Of a stretch of 41,183 nt of DNA, positions 26,088 through 34,355 are shown piece after piece. The stretch is taken from the NCBI GenBank assembly GCA_029959645.1, contig JASCOJ010000009.1:1-41183 (forward strand), in the 5' to 3' direction. Positions within the stretch are counted from its first letter, which is position 1. Each line of letters begins with the position of its first letter. The translations under genes were made by a program, and so were the position numbers. Below the pieces are notes generated by a model. That model did no database searches, was not told the DNA's origin, and was given only the letters and a program-made list of their open reading frames with translations. This DNA is from Microbacteriaceae bacterium PS02332 (lineage in GTDB: Bacteria; Actinomycetota; Actinomycetes; Actinomycetales; Microbacteriaceae).

Positions 26088-26117
26088 TTACCTTAGTGGG
26101 TGGCCCGGACGTAGGAT
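26088..26117. promoter_or_regulatory. overlapping divergent promoters of idsA and the DUF3040 gene
   Basis: Plus strand: TTACCT (26088-26093) and TAGGAT (26112-26117) with an 18-base spacer read toward the DUF3040 gene. Minus strand: TAAGGT (26095 to 26090) is the idsA -10 and overlaps the plus-strand -35, so the two promoters should exclude each other. Confidence 0.5.
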
Positions 26118-26166
26118 CGGTCCACCACTTCACCCGCGTTGACACAGGGGAACAGAGGCAATCAAG

Positions 26167-26571
26167 ATGCCACTCTCGGAGCAAGAGCAGCGACTCCTCG
26201 AGGAGATGGAGCGCAGTCTCTACCAGAACGACTCCGACTTCGTCGCGCGCGTCACCCGTCGCCAGGGCCGCCCGTCGTACACGTCGATCACCGTCGGGGT
26301 GCTCATCGGTCTCGTCGGGATCGGCGGGATCGTGCTGGGCCTCGTCCTCCGCCAGCCGCTGCTCGGCATCCTCGGCTTCGTCGTGATGCTCGCCGGCGTG
26401 CTCTTCGCGCTGCGCCCCGGGATGGGGTCGCCGAAGCCGCGCACGCCCCGCGCGGGCACCGGTCGCGGGCCTGCGGCGAGCGGTCGACCCGGCTCGACGC
26501 GCTCCTCGTCGGGAGGCTCCTTCATGGACCGGCTCAACGAGCGCTGGGACAAGCGCAACCAGCGGGACTAG
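26167..26571 (+). CDS. DUF3040 family small membrane protein
   Basis: A 134-residue protein beginning MPLSEQEQRLLEEMERSLYQND, the characteristic start of DUF3040 proteins, followed by a short basic stretch, two membrane helices (about 40-60 and 65-88) and a basic, Gly/Arg/Ser-rich cytoplasmic tail ending in FMDRLNERWDKRNQRD. Function is unknown. It is conserved just upstream of mraZ in many actinobacteria, which hints at an envelope or division role. The ATG at 26167 opens the family motif; GAGG lies upstream. It is divergent from idsA and followed by a clear terminator, so it is transcribed alone. Confidence 0.9.
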   Translation: MPLSEQEQRLLEEMERSLYQNDSDFVARVTRRQGRPSYTSITVGVLIGLVGIGGIVLGLVLRQPLLGILGFVVMLAGVLFALRPGMGSPKPRTPRAGTGRGPAASGRPGSTRSSSGGSFMDRLNERWDKRNQRD

Positions 26572-26592
26572 TCCTCCCTCCACACTCCTCCA

Positions 26593-26620
26593 CGGGGTCG
26601 GCCCACTCGGGCCGGCCCCG
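26593..26620 (+). terminator. terminator after the DUF3040 gene
   Basis: CGGGGTCGGCCC (26593-26604), ACTC loop, GGGCCGGCCCCG (26609-26620): a 12-pair stem with one G-U pair, followed by TTCGTGTT. It begins 21 bases after the stop. Confidence 0.85.
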
Positions 26621-26999
26621 TTCGTGTTCCCCCCTCCTCGCTCGTCCCGCTCCGCCGTTCCCCTCGTCGTCGTCGTGGTCCGCCTGACCCTGCCGTGCCG
26701 GCCGTCCGCGCCGTGCCGCCCGCGCCGCGCCGGCCGCCCGTGCCGCCCGTGCCGTGCCGGTCGTCGTCGGCCCCGGCGTCCCGGCCGCCCGCGGTGCCCC
26801 CGTCGTCGTCGTCGCTCGCGCCGACCCACCGCTTCACCGGCCGGGGTGCACGCCGCGCAGGAGGCCAACCGCGCGGAGGGAGTCGAGCCACGCGGGGAGA
26901 CGATCCCCGCTGAGGAGGTCGGCCCCGACCGCCTCCGTACGTCCCGCCTCCTCACTGCGAGTGCCGTCGCGAGGAACGGCCCCACGGGGCCGTGAAGTC
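26621..26999. other. long intergenic stretch without a convincing gene
   Basis: Between the DUF3040 terminator and the mraZ control region I see no supported gene. Bases about 26690-26830 are low-complexity, rich in GCCGTGCCG-like units and CGTCGTCGT. Open frames on both strands encode only Arg/Pro/Gly-rich sequence. Small hairpins occur, for example CGGCCCC/GGGGCCG at 26977-26992. Confidence 0.6.
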
Positions 27000-27015
27000 C
27001 TCCACTTCCCTCCAC
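27000..27015. promoter_or_regulatory. mirror-image copy of the mraZ box pair
   Basis: The 16 bases here are the exact reverse complement of 27143-27158 (GTGGAGGGAAGTGGAG), that is, two GTGGAG boxes 10 bp apart on the minus strand. The distance between the copies is 143 bp. This suggests a distal binding site for the same protein. Confidence 0.6.
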
Positions 27016-27075
27016 ACCTCGGGTCGCAGCGCCCAGGGTGCGCGTCTCCGCGCCCGACCGGGCGCTGCGGAGGTG
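27015..27075. other. large imperfect hairpin between the two box arrays
   Basis: CACCTC (27015-27020) pairs with GAGGTG (27070-27075) and CGCAGCGCCC (27025-27034) with GGGCGCTGCG (27060-27069), leaving a GGGT bulge and a 25-base loop. It could be a cruciform, a transcript structure or a terminator; no small RNA promoter is evident. Confidence 0.45.
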
Positions 27076-27108
27076 ATCCGCGCCTCCAGGACGCCCCCAG
27101 AACGGGTG

Positions 27109-27188
27109 GTGGAGCACTTCCACAGGTGCCGAACGCCCCGGAGTGGAGGGAAGTGGAGTACCGTGGAGGACGACGAAGACCGGTGGAG
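27109..27188 (+). promoter_or_regulatory. MraZ operator and mraZ promoter: phased GTGGAG boxes
   Basis: Perfect GTGGAG boxes stand at 27143, 27153, 27163 and 27183, exactly 10 bp in phase, with a degenerate box at 27173. A further box at 27109-27114 forms GTGGA-N5-TCCAC with 27119-27123. MraZ proteins bind tandem G-rich repeats with about 10-bp periodicity upstream of their own operon, so this is the likely autoregulatory site of the dcw cluster. A -10-like TACCGT (27159-27164) lies inside the array. Confidence 0.75.
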
Positions 27189-27206
27189 CTGAGGGGAGGC
27201 CCCGAC

Positions 27207-27638
27207 GTGCTGCTCGGTACCCATGCCCCGAAGCTCGACGAGAAGGGTCGCGTGATCCTCCCCGCCAAGTTCCGGGACGAACTGTCCGGCGGTCTCGTCA
27301 TGACCCGCGGCCAGGAACGGTGCGTGGTCGTCTTCAGCAGCCGGACGTTCGAGGAGATCCACGAGCGCATCCGACAGGCACCGATGACGTCCAAGCGCAC
27401 CCGTGACTACATGCGCCTGTTCCTCTCCGGAGCGAGCGCGGAACAGCCGGACAAGCAGAACCGCGTGACGATCCCGCAGAACCTCCGTGAGTACGCGGGG
27501 CTCGAGCGGGACCTCACGGTCATCGGCAGCGGTGACCGTGCCGAGATCTGGTCGACTCCCGCGTGGGAGTCCTACTACGCCGAGGCCGAAGAGGCCTTCG
27601 CCGAGAACGACGAGGAGGTGATCCCGGGCATCTTCTGA
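27207..27638 (+). CDS. mraZ: MraZ, transcriptional regulator of the dcw cluster
   Basis: A 143-residue protein of exactly normal length. It has two SpoVT/AbrB-like halves: [17 protein letters not shown] (about 10-26) and [19 protein letters not shown] (about 81-99), the conserved DxKGRxxxP and DxxxRxxIP motifs of DNA-binding, ring-forming MraZ. It binds repeats upstream of its own gene and tunes division/wall operon expression. GTG 27207 is chosen because AGGGGAGG lies 6 bases upstream and the family N-terminus ([11 protein letters not shown]) starts there, although the frame is open far upstream. It is the first gene of the dcw cluster; rsmH follows after 105 bases. Confidence 0.97.
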   Translation: MLLGTHAPKLDEKGRVILPAKFRDELSGGLVMTRGQERCVVVFSSRTFEEIHERIRQAPMTSKRTRDYMRLFLSGASAEQPDKQNRVTIPQNLREYAGLERDLTVIGSGDRAEIWSTPAWESYYAEAEEAFAENDEEVIPGIF

Positions 27639-27668
27639 TCCGCGGATCGGGACTCCCAGCCGTGAAGC

Positions 27669-27694
27669 CCTGACACACCTTCCCCGGTGTCAGG
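27669..27694 (+). other. hairpin in the mraZ-rsmH gap
   Basis: CCTGACAC (27669-27676) pairs perfectly with GTGTCAGG (27687-27694) around a 10-base loop, 31 bases after the mraZ stop. It may partly terminate or process the transcript between mraZ and rsmH. No U tract is present. Confidence 0.45.
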
Positions 27695-27743
27695 TCGCAT
27701 GGATGGGGATCCGGACCCGCGGCCCAGGAGAGCAGGGGCGCAC

Positions 27744-28697
27744 ATGAGCACACCCGAACGGTTCCCCCACACCCCCGTCATGCTCGACCGGATCGTCGAC
27801 CTCTTCACCCCGACGCTCGAGGGCCCGGGCAAGGTCGTCGTCGACGCGACGCTCGGCATGGGCGGGCACTCGGCCGGTCTCCTCGAGCGCTTCCCGGAGC
27901 TGACGCTCGTCGGGCTCGACCGTGACACCGACGCGCTCGGCATCGCGGGGGAGCGGCTCGCCCGCTTCGGCGACCGGGTGCACCTCGTCCACACCGTGTA
28001 CGACGAGCTGCCGGACGCGATCGCGTCGCTCGGGTACGACCAGGTCGACGGTGTGCTCTTCGACCTCGGTGTCTCGTCGCTCCAGCTCGACCGTGCCGAG
28101 CGCGGGTTCGCGTACAGCCAGGACGCCCCGCTCGACATGCGGATGGACCGGACGCAGGGCATCACCGCCGCCGAGGTCCTCGCCGAGTACGACGAGGGCG
28201 AACTCCGGCGCATCTTCCAGCGCTACGGCGAGGAGAAGCTGGCCGGACGCTACGCCAAGGCCATCGTGGCGCGGCGTGCCGAGACCCCGTTCACGATGTC
28301 CGGCGACCTCGTGCAGGTGCTGCACGACGCGACGCCGGTCGCCGTCCAGCGGCAGGGGCACCCCGCCAAGCGGGTGTTCCAGGCGCTCCGGATCGAGGTC
28401 AACACCGAGCTGAGCGTGCTCGAGCGGGCCATCCCGGCCGCACTCGACGCGATCGCCGTGGGCGGCCGCATCGTCGTGGAGTCGTACCAGTCCCTCGAGG
28501 ACCGCATCGTGAAGCGGGCCCTCGTGGCACGCACGACCTCGAGCGCACCGGCGGGCCTGCCGGTCGAGCTCCCCGAGCACGCACCGACCTTCTCCCTGGT
28601 CGTCAAGGGCGCGGAACTGGCCGACGAGGCCGAACGCGCCGCCAACCCCCGAGCAACACCCGTGCGCCTGCGCGCGGCCGAGCGGATCCGGAACTGA
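27744..28697 (+). CDS. rsmH: 16S rRNA (cytosine-1402 N4)-methyltransferase
   Basis: A 317-residue SAM-dependent methyltransferase modifying C1402 of 16S rRNA in the ribosomal P site. Family motifs: [12 protein letters not shown] at the N-terminus, [12 protein letters not shown] (SAM loop, about 30-41), [55 protein letters not shown] and the C-terminal [12 protein letters not shown]. The ATG at 27744 follows AGGGG at 5 bases; an in-frame codon at 27687 lies in the hairpin region and is less likely. The ftsL ATG is one base after its stop. Confidence 0.97.
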   Translation: MSTPERFPHTPVMLDRIVDLFTPTLEGPGKVVVDATLGMGGHSAGLLERFPELTLVGLDRDTDALGIAGERLARFGDRVHLVHTVYDELPDAIASLGYDQVDGVLFDLGVSSLQLDRAERGFAYSQDAPLDMRMDRTQGITAAEVLAEYDEGELRRIFQRYGEEKLAGRYAKAIVARRAETPFTMSGDLVQVLHDATPVAVQRQGHPAKRVFQALRIEVNTELSVLERAIPAALDAIAVGGRIVVESYQSLEDRIVKRALVARTTSSAPAGLPVELPEHAPTFSLVVKGAELADEAERAANPRATPVRLRAAERIRN

Positions 28698-28698
28698 C

Positions 28699-29418
28699 AT
28701 GAGCACGAACCTCGCACTCGTCGACCCCGTCGTCGCCCCGTCGCGGGCCCCGCGCCCGGACCGCGCCAGACCCGACGCCGACCGTCCGGAGCTGGTGGAG
28801 GTCGCACCGACCCGCGCCCAGCGCCGGGCCCGGCCGCGCATCGCCTACGCGATCGTCGCGGTCGCGGCACTCGGTGTCCTGCTGCTCGCGCAGCTGGGCA
28901 TCAGCATGGTCCTGAGCCAGGGCGCCTACACGCTGAGCTCGCTCGACGACCAGCAGACGCAGCTGTCCCGCACGCAGCAGTCCCTCTCCGAGCAGCTCCG
29001 CGTGCTCGACTCGCCGCAGAACCTCGCCCGCAACGCGCAGTCGCTCGGCATGATCGCGAACTCCACGCCGGTGTACCTCGACCCGAAGTCGGGCGTCGTG
29101 TACGGCACGCCGAAGCCGGCCGACCCCGCGGAGGCGACCGGGAACACCACGAACCAGGTGCCGAACTCACTGCTCGGCGGCGTCCCGCTGGCTGCGACGC
29201 AGGGCGACACGGCGGCGAGCAAGGAGAACGGCGCCGCCGCGGACACGGCCACGACCGGGTCGGCGAGCACGCCCGCGGCCGGCACGCCCGCGGCCGCTCC
29301 GTCGTCCCCCGCGGCCGACGCTGGGAACACCGGTGGTGTCAGCGCGTCGACCGGGGCTTCGCCGAAGTCGTCCGTAGAGTCCGACCCGAACCAGCTCCAG
29401 GCACCGACCACCCGGTGA
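28699..29418 (+). CDS. ftsL: FtsL-like divisome protein with long disordered tail
   Basis: A 239-residue bitopic membrane protein: an Arg/Pro-rich cytoplasmic N-terminus (1-47), one membrane helix (about 48-71), then a short coiled coil (LDDQQTQLSRTQQSLSEQLRVLDSPQNLARNAQSLGM, about 81-117), which is the FtsL/DivIC-type helical neck that links FtsQ, FtsB and the FtsI-FtsW synthase. The last 110 residues are Ala/Thr/Ser/Pro-rich and probably disordered outside the cell, longer than usual for FtsL. Position between rsmH and ftsI, with a one-base gap after rsmH, supports the identity; primary sequence of FtsL is poorly conserved. Confidence 0.85.
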   Translation: MSTNLALVDPVVAPSRAPRPDRARPDADRPELVEVAPTRAQRRARPRIAYAIVAVAALGVLLLAQLGISMVLSQGAYTLSSLDDQQTQLSRTQQSLSEQLRVLDSPQNLARNAQSLGMIANSTPVYLDPKSGVVYGTPKPADPAEATGNTTNQVPNSLLGGVPLAATQGDTAASKENGAAADTATTGSASTPAAGTPAAAPSSPAADAGNTGGVSASTGASPKSSVESDPNQLQAPTTR

Positions 29419-29452
29419 CCTGCGGGTGCACGACCGGGAAGGACCGCACCGC

Positions 29453-31225
29453 GTGACCAAGACGATCCGCAACCGCCGGCTGCGCTACAGCGTGGTCATG
29501 ATCGCCGTGATCGCACTCGTCGCGGTCTTCGTCGTCCGACTGGTCGACATCCAGGTCGTCCAGGCGGACGAGCTCACCACGGCCGCCGAGCAGAAGCGCA
29601 GCATCCCGGTGACGCTGTACGGCACCCGCGGCGCGATCGAGGACCGGAACGGCGTCGCCCTCGCGGACAGCGTCACCCGCTACAACATCGTGACCGCCCC
29701 GAAGCTCGTGGCGGGGTACCAGGGCACCCTCGGCGGGACCCGTCTGAAGAAGATCTCGGTCGACCAGGCCCTCGCCGCGGTCGCCGCCGCCTCCGGTGGG
29801 GACGCCGCCGCGATGCGCAAGACCATCGACGACGACCCGAAGTCGAACTACGCGTACCTCGTCAAGGGGCTCGACGTCGCGCACTACGAGGCCGTCCTCG
29901 CGCTCAAGGTGCCGTGGCTCTACCCCGAGCGCCAGGCGGCGCGGACCTACCCGACCGCGGCGGCCACCGGCAACCTCACCGGGTTCATGGGCACCGACGG
30001 TGCGCAGGCGGGCCTCGAACTGGCGTACGACAAGTGCCTGGCCGGGAAGAACGGCTCGGAGACGTACGAGCGCGGTGAGGACGGCGTGCAGCTCCCGGGC
30101 AGCACCGTGACGAAGACCCGCGCGAAGGACGGCGGGACGCTGAAGACCACCATCGACAGCGACCTGCAGTACATGGCGGTGCAGGACATCGCGTCGGCCG
30201 CGCAGGAGATCGGTGCCGTGTCGGCCACCGCCACCGTGACGCGGGCGAAGACGGGGGAGGTGCTGGCGGTCGCGGACTACCCGACCGTCGACCCGAACGA
30301 CGTCGACGCCACCACCGACAAGGGCGCGTACGGCTCCCGGGCGCTCACCGACACGTACGAGCCCGGGTCGACGATCAAGGCGGCGATCGCGGCGGCGCTC
30401 ATCGACCAGGGCAAGGCGAGCCCGACCACCCGGGCCACGGTGCCGTACTCGCGCACCTTCCCCTGGGGCGGGCAGATCCAGGACGCCGAGTACCACCCGA
30501 CCGAGCAGCTCACGCTCACCGGCATCCTCCGTGACTCGTCGAACGTCGGCATCACCGAGCTCGGGGAGTCGCTGACGGCGCAGCAGCGCTACGACTACAT
30601 GCGCAAGTTCGGCCTGTTCGAACCGCAGTCGGGCATCACCTACGGCGGGCAGCCCGCGATGGACTACCCGGCCTCGCCGCAGTGGGAGTCCCAGACGAAC
30701 ATCAACTCGATGTTCGGGCAGGGCATCTCGACCACCGCGATGCAGGTCGCGAGCATCTACCAGACGCTCGCGAACGGCGGCGTCCGCATCCCGCTGCACT
30801 TCGTACAGGGCTGCGAGCTCCCCGACGGCACGACGGTCGACGCGCCCGAGGTCACCGGCCAGCGCGTCGTCTCCACTGCGGCGGCGAACGACGTCGTCAA
30901 GATGCTGCAGAGCGTCGTCAAGGGCGGCACGCTCGTCGGCATGAAGCCGATCTCGGGCTACAACGTCGCGGCGAAGACCGGCACGGCCGAGGTCGCTGAC
31001 CCGGGCAAGGGCTACGGCTCGGACCGGATCATCTCGGTGGCCGGAATGGCACCCGCCGAGGACCCCCAGTATGTTGTCACGGTGACGTTCACGAAGCCGG
31101 GGCCGGGACACAAGTTCTCCAGCTCCGCCGCTCCGGCGTTCCGTACCCTGATGTCCCAGGTGCTCGAGAAGTACCGTGTCGCCCCCTCCACGTCCGAGGC
31201 ATCGCTCTACCCGTCCACGTGGTGA
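29453..31225 (+). CDS. ftsI: septal penicillin-binding protein (class B transpeptidase, PBP2B/FtsI)
   Basis: A 590-residue class B PBP that cross-links septal peptidoglycan with FtsW. The short cytoplasmic tail and one membrane helix (about 11-34) precede the pedestal domain (TRGAIEDRNGVALA) and the transpeptidase: STIK with nucleophile S306 and K309, SSN at 362-364, KTG at 508-510. There is no PASTA domain at the C-terminus. GTG 29453 is chosen over GTG 29426 because GGGAAGGA lies 9 bases before it. The murE start codons overlap or closely follow its stop. Confidence 0.96.
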   Translation: MTKTIRNRRLRYSVVMIAVIALVAVFVVRLVDIQVVQADELTTAAEQKRSIPVTLYGTRGAIEDRNGVALADSVTRYNIVTAPKLVAGYQGTLGGTRLKKISVDQALAAVAAASGGDAAAMRKTIDDDPKSNYAYLVKGLDVAHYEAVLALKVPWLYPERQAARTYPTAAATGNLTGFMGTDGAQAGLELAYDKCLAGKNGSETYERGEDGVQLPGSTVTKTRAKDGGTLKTTIDSDLQYMAVQDIASAAQEIGAVSATATVTRAKTGEVLAVADYPTVDPNDVDATTDKGAYGSRALTDTYEPGSTIKAAIAAALIDQGKASPTTRATVPYSRTFPWGGQIQDAEYHPTEQLTLTGILRDSSNVGITELGESLTAQQRYDYMRKFGLFEPQSGITYGGQPAMDYPASPQWESQTNINSMFGQGISTTAMQVASIYQTLANGGVRIPLHFVQGCELPDGTTVDAPEVTGQRVVSTAAANDVVKMLQSVVKGGTLVGMKPISGYNVAAKTGTAEVADPGKGYGSDRIISVAGMAPAEDPQYVVTVTFTKPGPGHKFSSSAAPAFRTLMSQVLEKYRVAPSTSEASLYPSTW

Positions 31226-31239
31226 GGAAGAAGGAACAC

Positions 31240-32862
31240 TTGTCCGCACGGATCCCTCCGGTCCTCCGACCCGAACACCCCTCGCCCCGTCCGGTCGCCG
31301 AACTCGCCAACGGCTTCGGCCTGCGCGTGGTCGGCTCCCTCGACGGCGTCGAGACGACCGGAGTCACCCTGAGCGCCGCCGAGGTGCAGCCGGGCGACCT
31401 GTTCGTCGGCGTGCACGGCGCCCACCGTCACGGAGCCCAGTTCGCCGCGGACGCGGCCGAGCGCGGCGCCGTCGCGGTGCTGACCGACGCGGACGGCATC
31501 GCCCTCGCCGAGCCCTCCGGCCTGCCCGTGCTCGTGGTCGACGACCCGCGGGCCGCGCTCGGCGACGTCTCCGCCTGGGTCTACCGGACGGACCCCGACG
31601 AAGCCGAGATCCCGCAGCTCTTCGCCGTCACCGGCACGAACGGCAAGACGAGCACCTCGTACATCCTCGAGGGGATCCTCAAGCAGCTCGGGCTCGTCAC
31701 CGGCCTCAGCTCGACGGCCGAGCGGCACATCGGGTCGCTCAGCGTCACGAGCCGGCTCACCACGCCCGAGGCCAGCGAGATGCACGCCCTCCTCGCCCGG
31801 ATGCGCGAGAGCGAGGTGCGCGCGGTCGCCGTCGAGGTGAGCGCGCAGGCCCTCAGCCGGCACCGCGTCGACGGCATCGTGTTCGACGTCGTGGCCTTCA
31901 CGAACCTGAGCCACGACCACCTCGACGACTACGCCGACATGGAGGAGTACTACCAGGCGAAGCTCCCGCTGTTCCAACCGGAGCACGGCCGTCGCGGCGT
32001 CGTCTCGCTCGACACCGAGTGGGGCCAGCGCGTCGTGCAGGACTCCCGCATCCCGGTGACGACGATCACGGTGCACCCCGAGATCGAGGCCGAGTGGCAC
32101 GTCGAGATCGTCGATGCCCAGGCCGCCTACACGGAGTTCCGCCTGACCGGTCCCGAGGGCCGCGAGCTCACCACCCGCGTGCCCCTCATCGGCTGGCACA
32201 TGGCCGCCAACGCCGCGCTCGCGATCGTGATGCTGGTCGAGGGCGGCTTCGAGCTCGGCGCCGTCGCGCACGCACTCGGGAGCGACCACCGCCGGTACGC
32301 CGACGAGACCGACGGCCATACGGTCAGCGCCATCGAGTGCTACCTGCCCGGACGCACCGAGCGCGTGTCCGGCGACCGTGGGCCGAGCGTCTACGTCGAC
32401 TTCGGCCACAGCCCGGACGCCTTCGTCAACACCCTGGCGGCCGTCCGGCAGTTCACGCGCGGCAAGGTCCTCATGCTGTTCGGCGCCGACGGCGACCGCG
32501 ACACCACGAAGCGTGCCGACATGGCCCGCGTCGCCGCCGAGGGCTCGGACATCCTCGTGGTGACCGACCACCACCCGCGCTTCGAGGACGCCGCCTCGAT
32601 CCGGAAGACCCTCGTCGACGCGGCGCGCGCTGCGCTCCCGGACCACGAGATCCACGAGGTGAGCCCGCCCGAGGCCGCCATCCGCGCCGCCGTCGCGCTC
32701 GTCGGTGAGGGCGACTCGATCCTCTGGGCCGGCCCCGGTCACCAGGACTACCGGGACATCCAGGGTGTCCGCACGCCGTACTCGGCGCGTGACGAAGCCC
32801 GCGCCGCGCTGCGCGAGGCCGGCTGGGAACCCGCCACCGGCACCGCGGGGGACGTCGCATGA
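31240..32862 (+). CDS. murE: UDP-MurNAc-tripeptide ligase MurE with atypical third-residue specificity motif
   Basis: Adds the third amino acid of the peptidoglycan stem to UDP-MurNAc-dipeptide. The ATP loop TGTNGKTST lies at about 131-139, the carbamylated-Lys segment YYQAKLPLF has K241, and FGADGDRDTTKRADM is typical. The specificity motif, DNPR in diaminopimelate-adding MurE, is HHPR (444-447, bases 32569-32580), and GKGHE is GPGHQ (498-502). Residues that grip the distal end of diaminopimelate are thus changed, so another residue (for example L-homoserine, known at position 3 of some group B walls) may be used. TTG 31240 is chosen as start because AAGGA is just upstream; GTG 31219 or 31222 overlaps the ftsI stop and would add 6-7 residues. 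Confidence 0.95.
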   Translation: MSARIPPVLRPEHPSPRPVAELANGFGLRVVGSLDGVETTGVTLSAAEVQPGDLFVGVHGAHRHGAQFAADAAERGAVAVLTDADGIALAEPSGLPVLVVDDPRAALGDVSAWVYRTDPDEAEIPQLFAVTGTNGKTSTSYILEGILKQLGLVTGLSSTAERHIGSLSVTSRLTTPEASEMHALLARMRESEVRAVAVEVSAQALSRHRVDGIVFDVVAFTNLSHDHLDDYADMEEYYQAKLPLFQPEHGRRGVVSLDTEWGQRVVQDSRIPVTTITVHPEIEAEWHVEIVDAQAAYTEFRLTGPEGRELTTRVPLIGWHMAANAALAIVMLVEGGFELGAVAHALGSDHRRYADETDGHTVSAIECYLPGRTERVSGDRGPSVYVDFGHSPDAFVNTLAAVRQFTRGKVLMLFGADGDRDTTKRADMARVAAEGSDILVVTDHHPRFEDAASIRKTLVDAARAALPDHEIHEVSPPEAAIRAAVALVGEGDSILWAGPGHQDYRDIQGVRTPYSARDEARAALREAGWEPATGTAGDVA

Positions 32863-34355
32863 TCGCGCTGACCCTCGCCGAGATCGCCACCGCGGTCGAC
32901 GGCGAGCTCGTCGCCGGGGACGCCGCGACGGTCGTCGACGGCTCTGTCGAGACCGACTCGCGGCTGGTCCGCCCCGGCAGTGTGTTCTTCGCCCTGCTCG
33001 GTGACGCGACCGACGGCCACCGCTTCGTGCCGGACGTCGCCGGCGCCGGTGCCGCGCTCGTGGTGACCGAGCGCCGCGTCGACCTGCCCGAGGGCAGCGC
33101 GACCGCGCAGATCGTCGTCGCCGACGGCTACCGTGCCCTGGCCGACCTCGCGCACGACGTCGTCGCCCGCGTCCGGGCCGGCAGTGCCGACCGGGAGGGC
33201 GGTCCGCTGCGTGTCGTCGGCATCACCGGTTCGAACGGCAAGACCAGCACGAAGAACATGCTGCGGACGATCCTGGCCGGCGTCGGCGAGACGGTCGCCC
33301 CCGAGGGCTCGTTCAACAACCACGTCGGTGCGCCGATCTCGATGCTCCGGATCACGCACGACACCCGGTTCCTCGTGGTGGAGATGGGCGCGAGCGGCAT
33401 CGGGCACATCGCCTCGCTCGTCCGCATCGCCGAGCCCGACGTCGGCGTCGTCCTCAAGGTGGGCCTCGCGCACGCCGGCGAGTTCGGCGGCATCGAGGCG
33501 ACCGAGCGCGCGAAGTCGGAGATGGTCACCGACCTCCCGGCGACCGCCACGGCCCTCCTCAACGTCGACGACGACCGGGTCGCGCGGATGCGCGAGCGCA
33601 CCGCCGCCCGGGTCGTCGGCTTCGGCACCTCGGCCGGGGCGGACTACCGCCTCAGCGACGTGACCACCGACCGTGCGGGCACGCGCTTCACGCTCACCGC
33701 GCCTCCCGTCGGCGACGACGAGCGCGACGACGCCGGTTCGCCCGGTGACGGGTCGGGAGGCTCGTCCACCGACCTCGAGACCGTCGACGTCCGCCTCGCC
33801 ATCCTCGGCGAGCACCACGCGATGAACGCCGCCGCGGCGCTCACCGTCGCGCACCGCTGGGGCGTCCCGCTCGCCGCGGGCGCCGAGGCGCTCGCGACGA
33901 TGACCCGCGCCGAGCGCTGGCGCATGGAGCTCCTGCAGGGCCCCGACGGCGTGACCGTCATCAACGACGCCTACAACGCCTCACCGGACTCGATGGCGGC
34001 CGCCCTCCGCACGCTCGCGCAGGTCGCACGCCCGGGGGAACGGACCGTCGCGGTGCTCGGCGAGATGGCCGAGCTCGGCGAGTTCTCCGTCGAGGAGCAC
34101 GACCGGATCGGGCGCCAGGTCGTCCGGCTCGGCATCGGTCAGCTCGTCGTCGTCGGTGCGGGCGCCGCGCCGATCCACCAGGCCGCGACGCTCGAGGGCT
34201 CGTGGGACGGGGAGTCCGTGTACATCGAGGACGTCGACGACGCCGTCCGTGCCCTCCAGGAGATCGTGCGTCCCGGTGACGTCGTCCTGGTCAAGTCGTC
34301 GAAGTCGGCCGGGCTGCGCTTCCTCGGCGACCGCCTCGGAGGTGTCCTCGGATGA
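32859..34355 (+). CDS. murF: UDP-MurNAc-tripeptide:D-Ala-D-Ala ligase
   Basis: A 498-residue ligase that adds D-Ala-D-Ala to complete UDP-MurNAc-pentapeptide. N-terminal UDP-MurNAc-peptide domain with [17 protein letters not shown] loop [11 protein letters not shown] (121-131); [13 protein letters not shown] and the [11 protein letters not shown] strand; [11 protein letters not shown] in the C-terminal domain. A hydrophilic Asp/Gly/Ser-rich stretch at about 283-306 ([20 protein letters not shown]) looks like a disordered loop insertion. The ATG overlaps the murE stop (ATGA), and its own stop overlaps mraY in the same way, so translation is coupled. Confidence 0.97.
   Translation: MIALTLAEIATAVDGELVAGDAATVVDGSVETDSRLVRPGSVFFALLGDATDGHRFVPDVAGAGAALVVTERRVDLPEGSATAQIVVADGYRALADLAHDVVARVRAGSADREGGPLRVVGITGSNGKTSTKNMLRTILAGVGETVAPEGSFNNHVGAPISMLRITHDTRFLVVEMGASGIGHIASLVRIAEPDVGVVLKVGLAHAGEFGGIEATERAKSEMVTDLPATATALLNVDDDRVARMRERTAARVVGFGTSAGADYRLSDVTTDRAGTRFTLTAPPVGDDERDDAGSPGDGSGGSSTDLETVDVRLAILGEHHAMNAAAALTVAHRWGVPLAAGAEALATMTRAERWRMELLQGPDGVTVINDAYNASPDSMAAALRTLAQVARPGERTVAVLGEMAELGEFSVEEHDRIGRQVVRLGIGQLVVVGAGAAPIHQAATLEGSWDGESVYIEDVDDAVRALQEIVRPGDVVLVKSSKSAGLRFLGDRLGGVLG

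Noticed and set aside
26568-26891. A 107-codon minus-strand ORF before mraZ
   Set aside because: It has only Gly/Arg/Thr low complexity, lies over the DUF3040 terminator and lacks a clear RBS.
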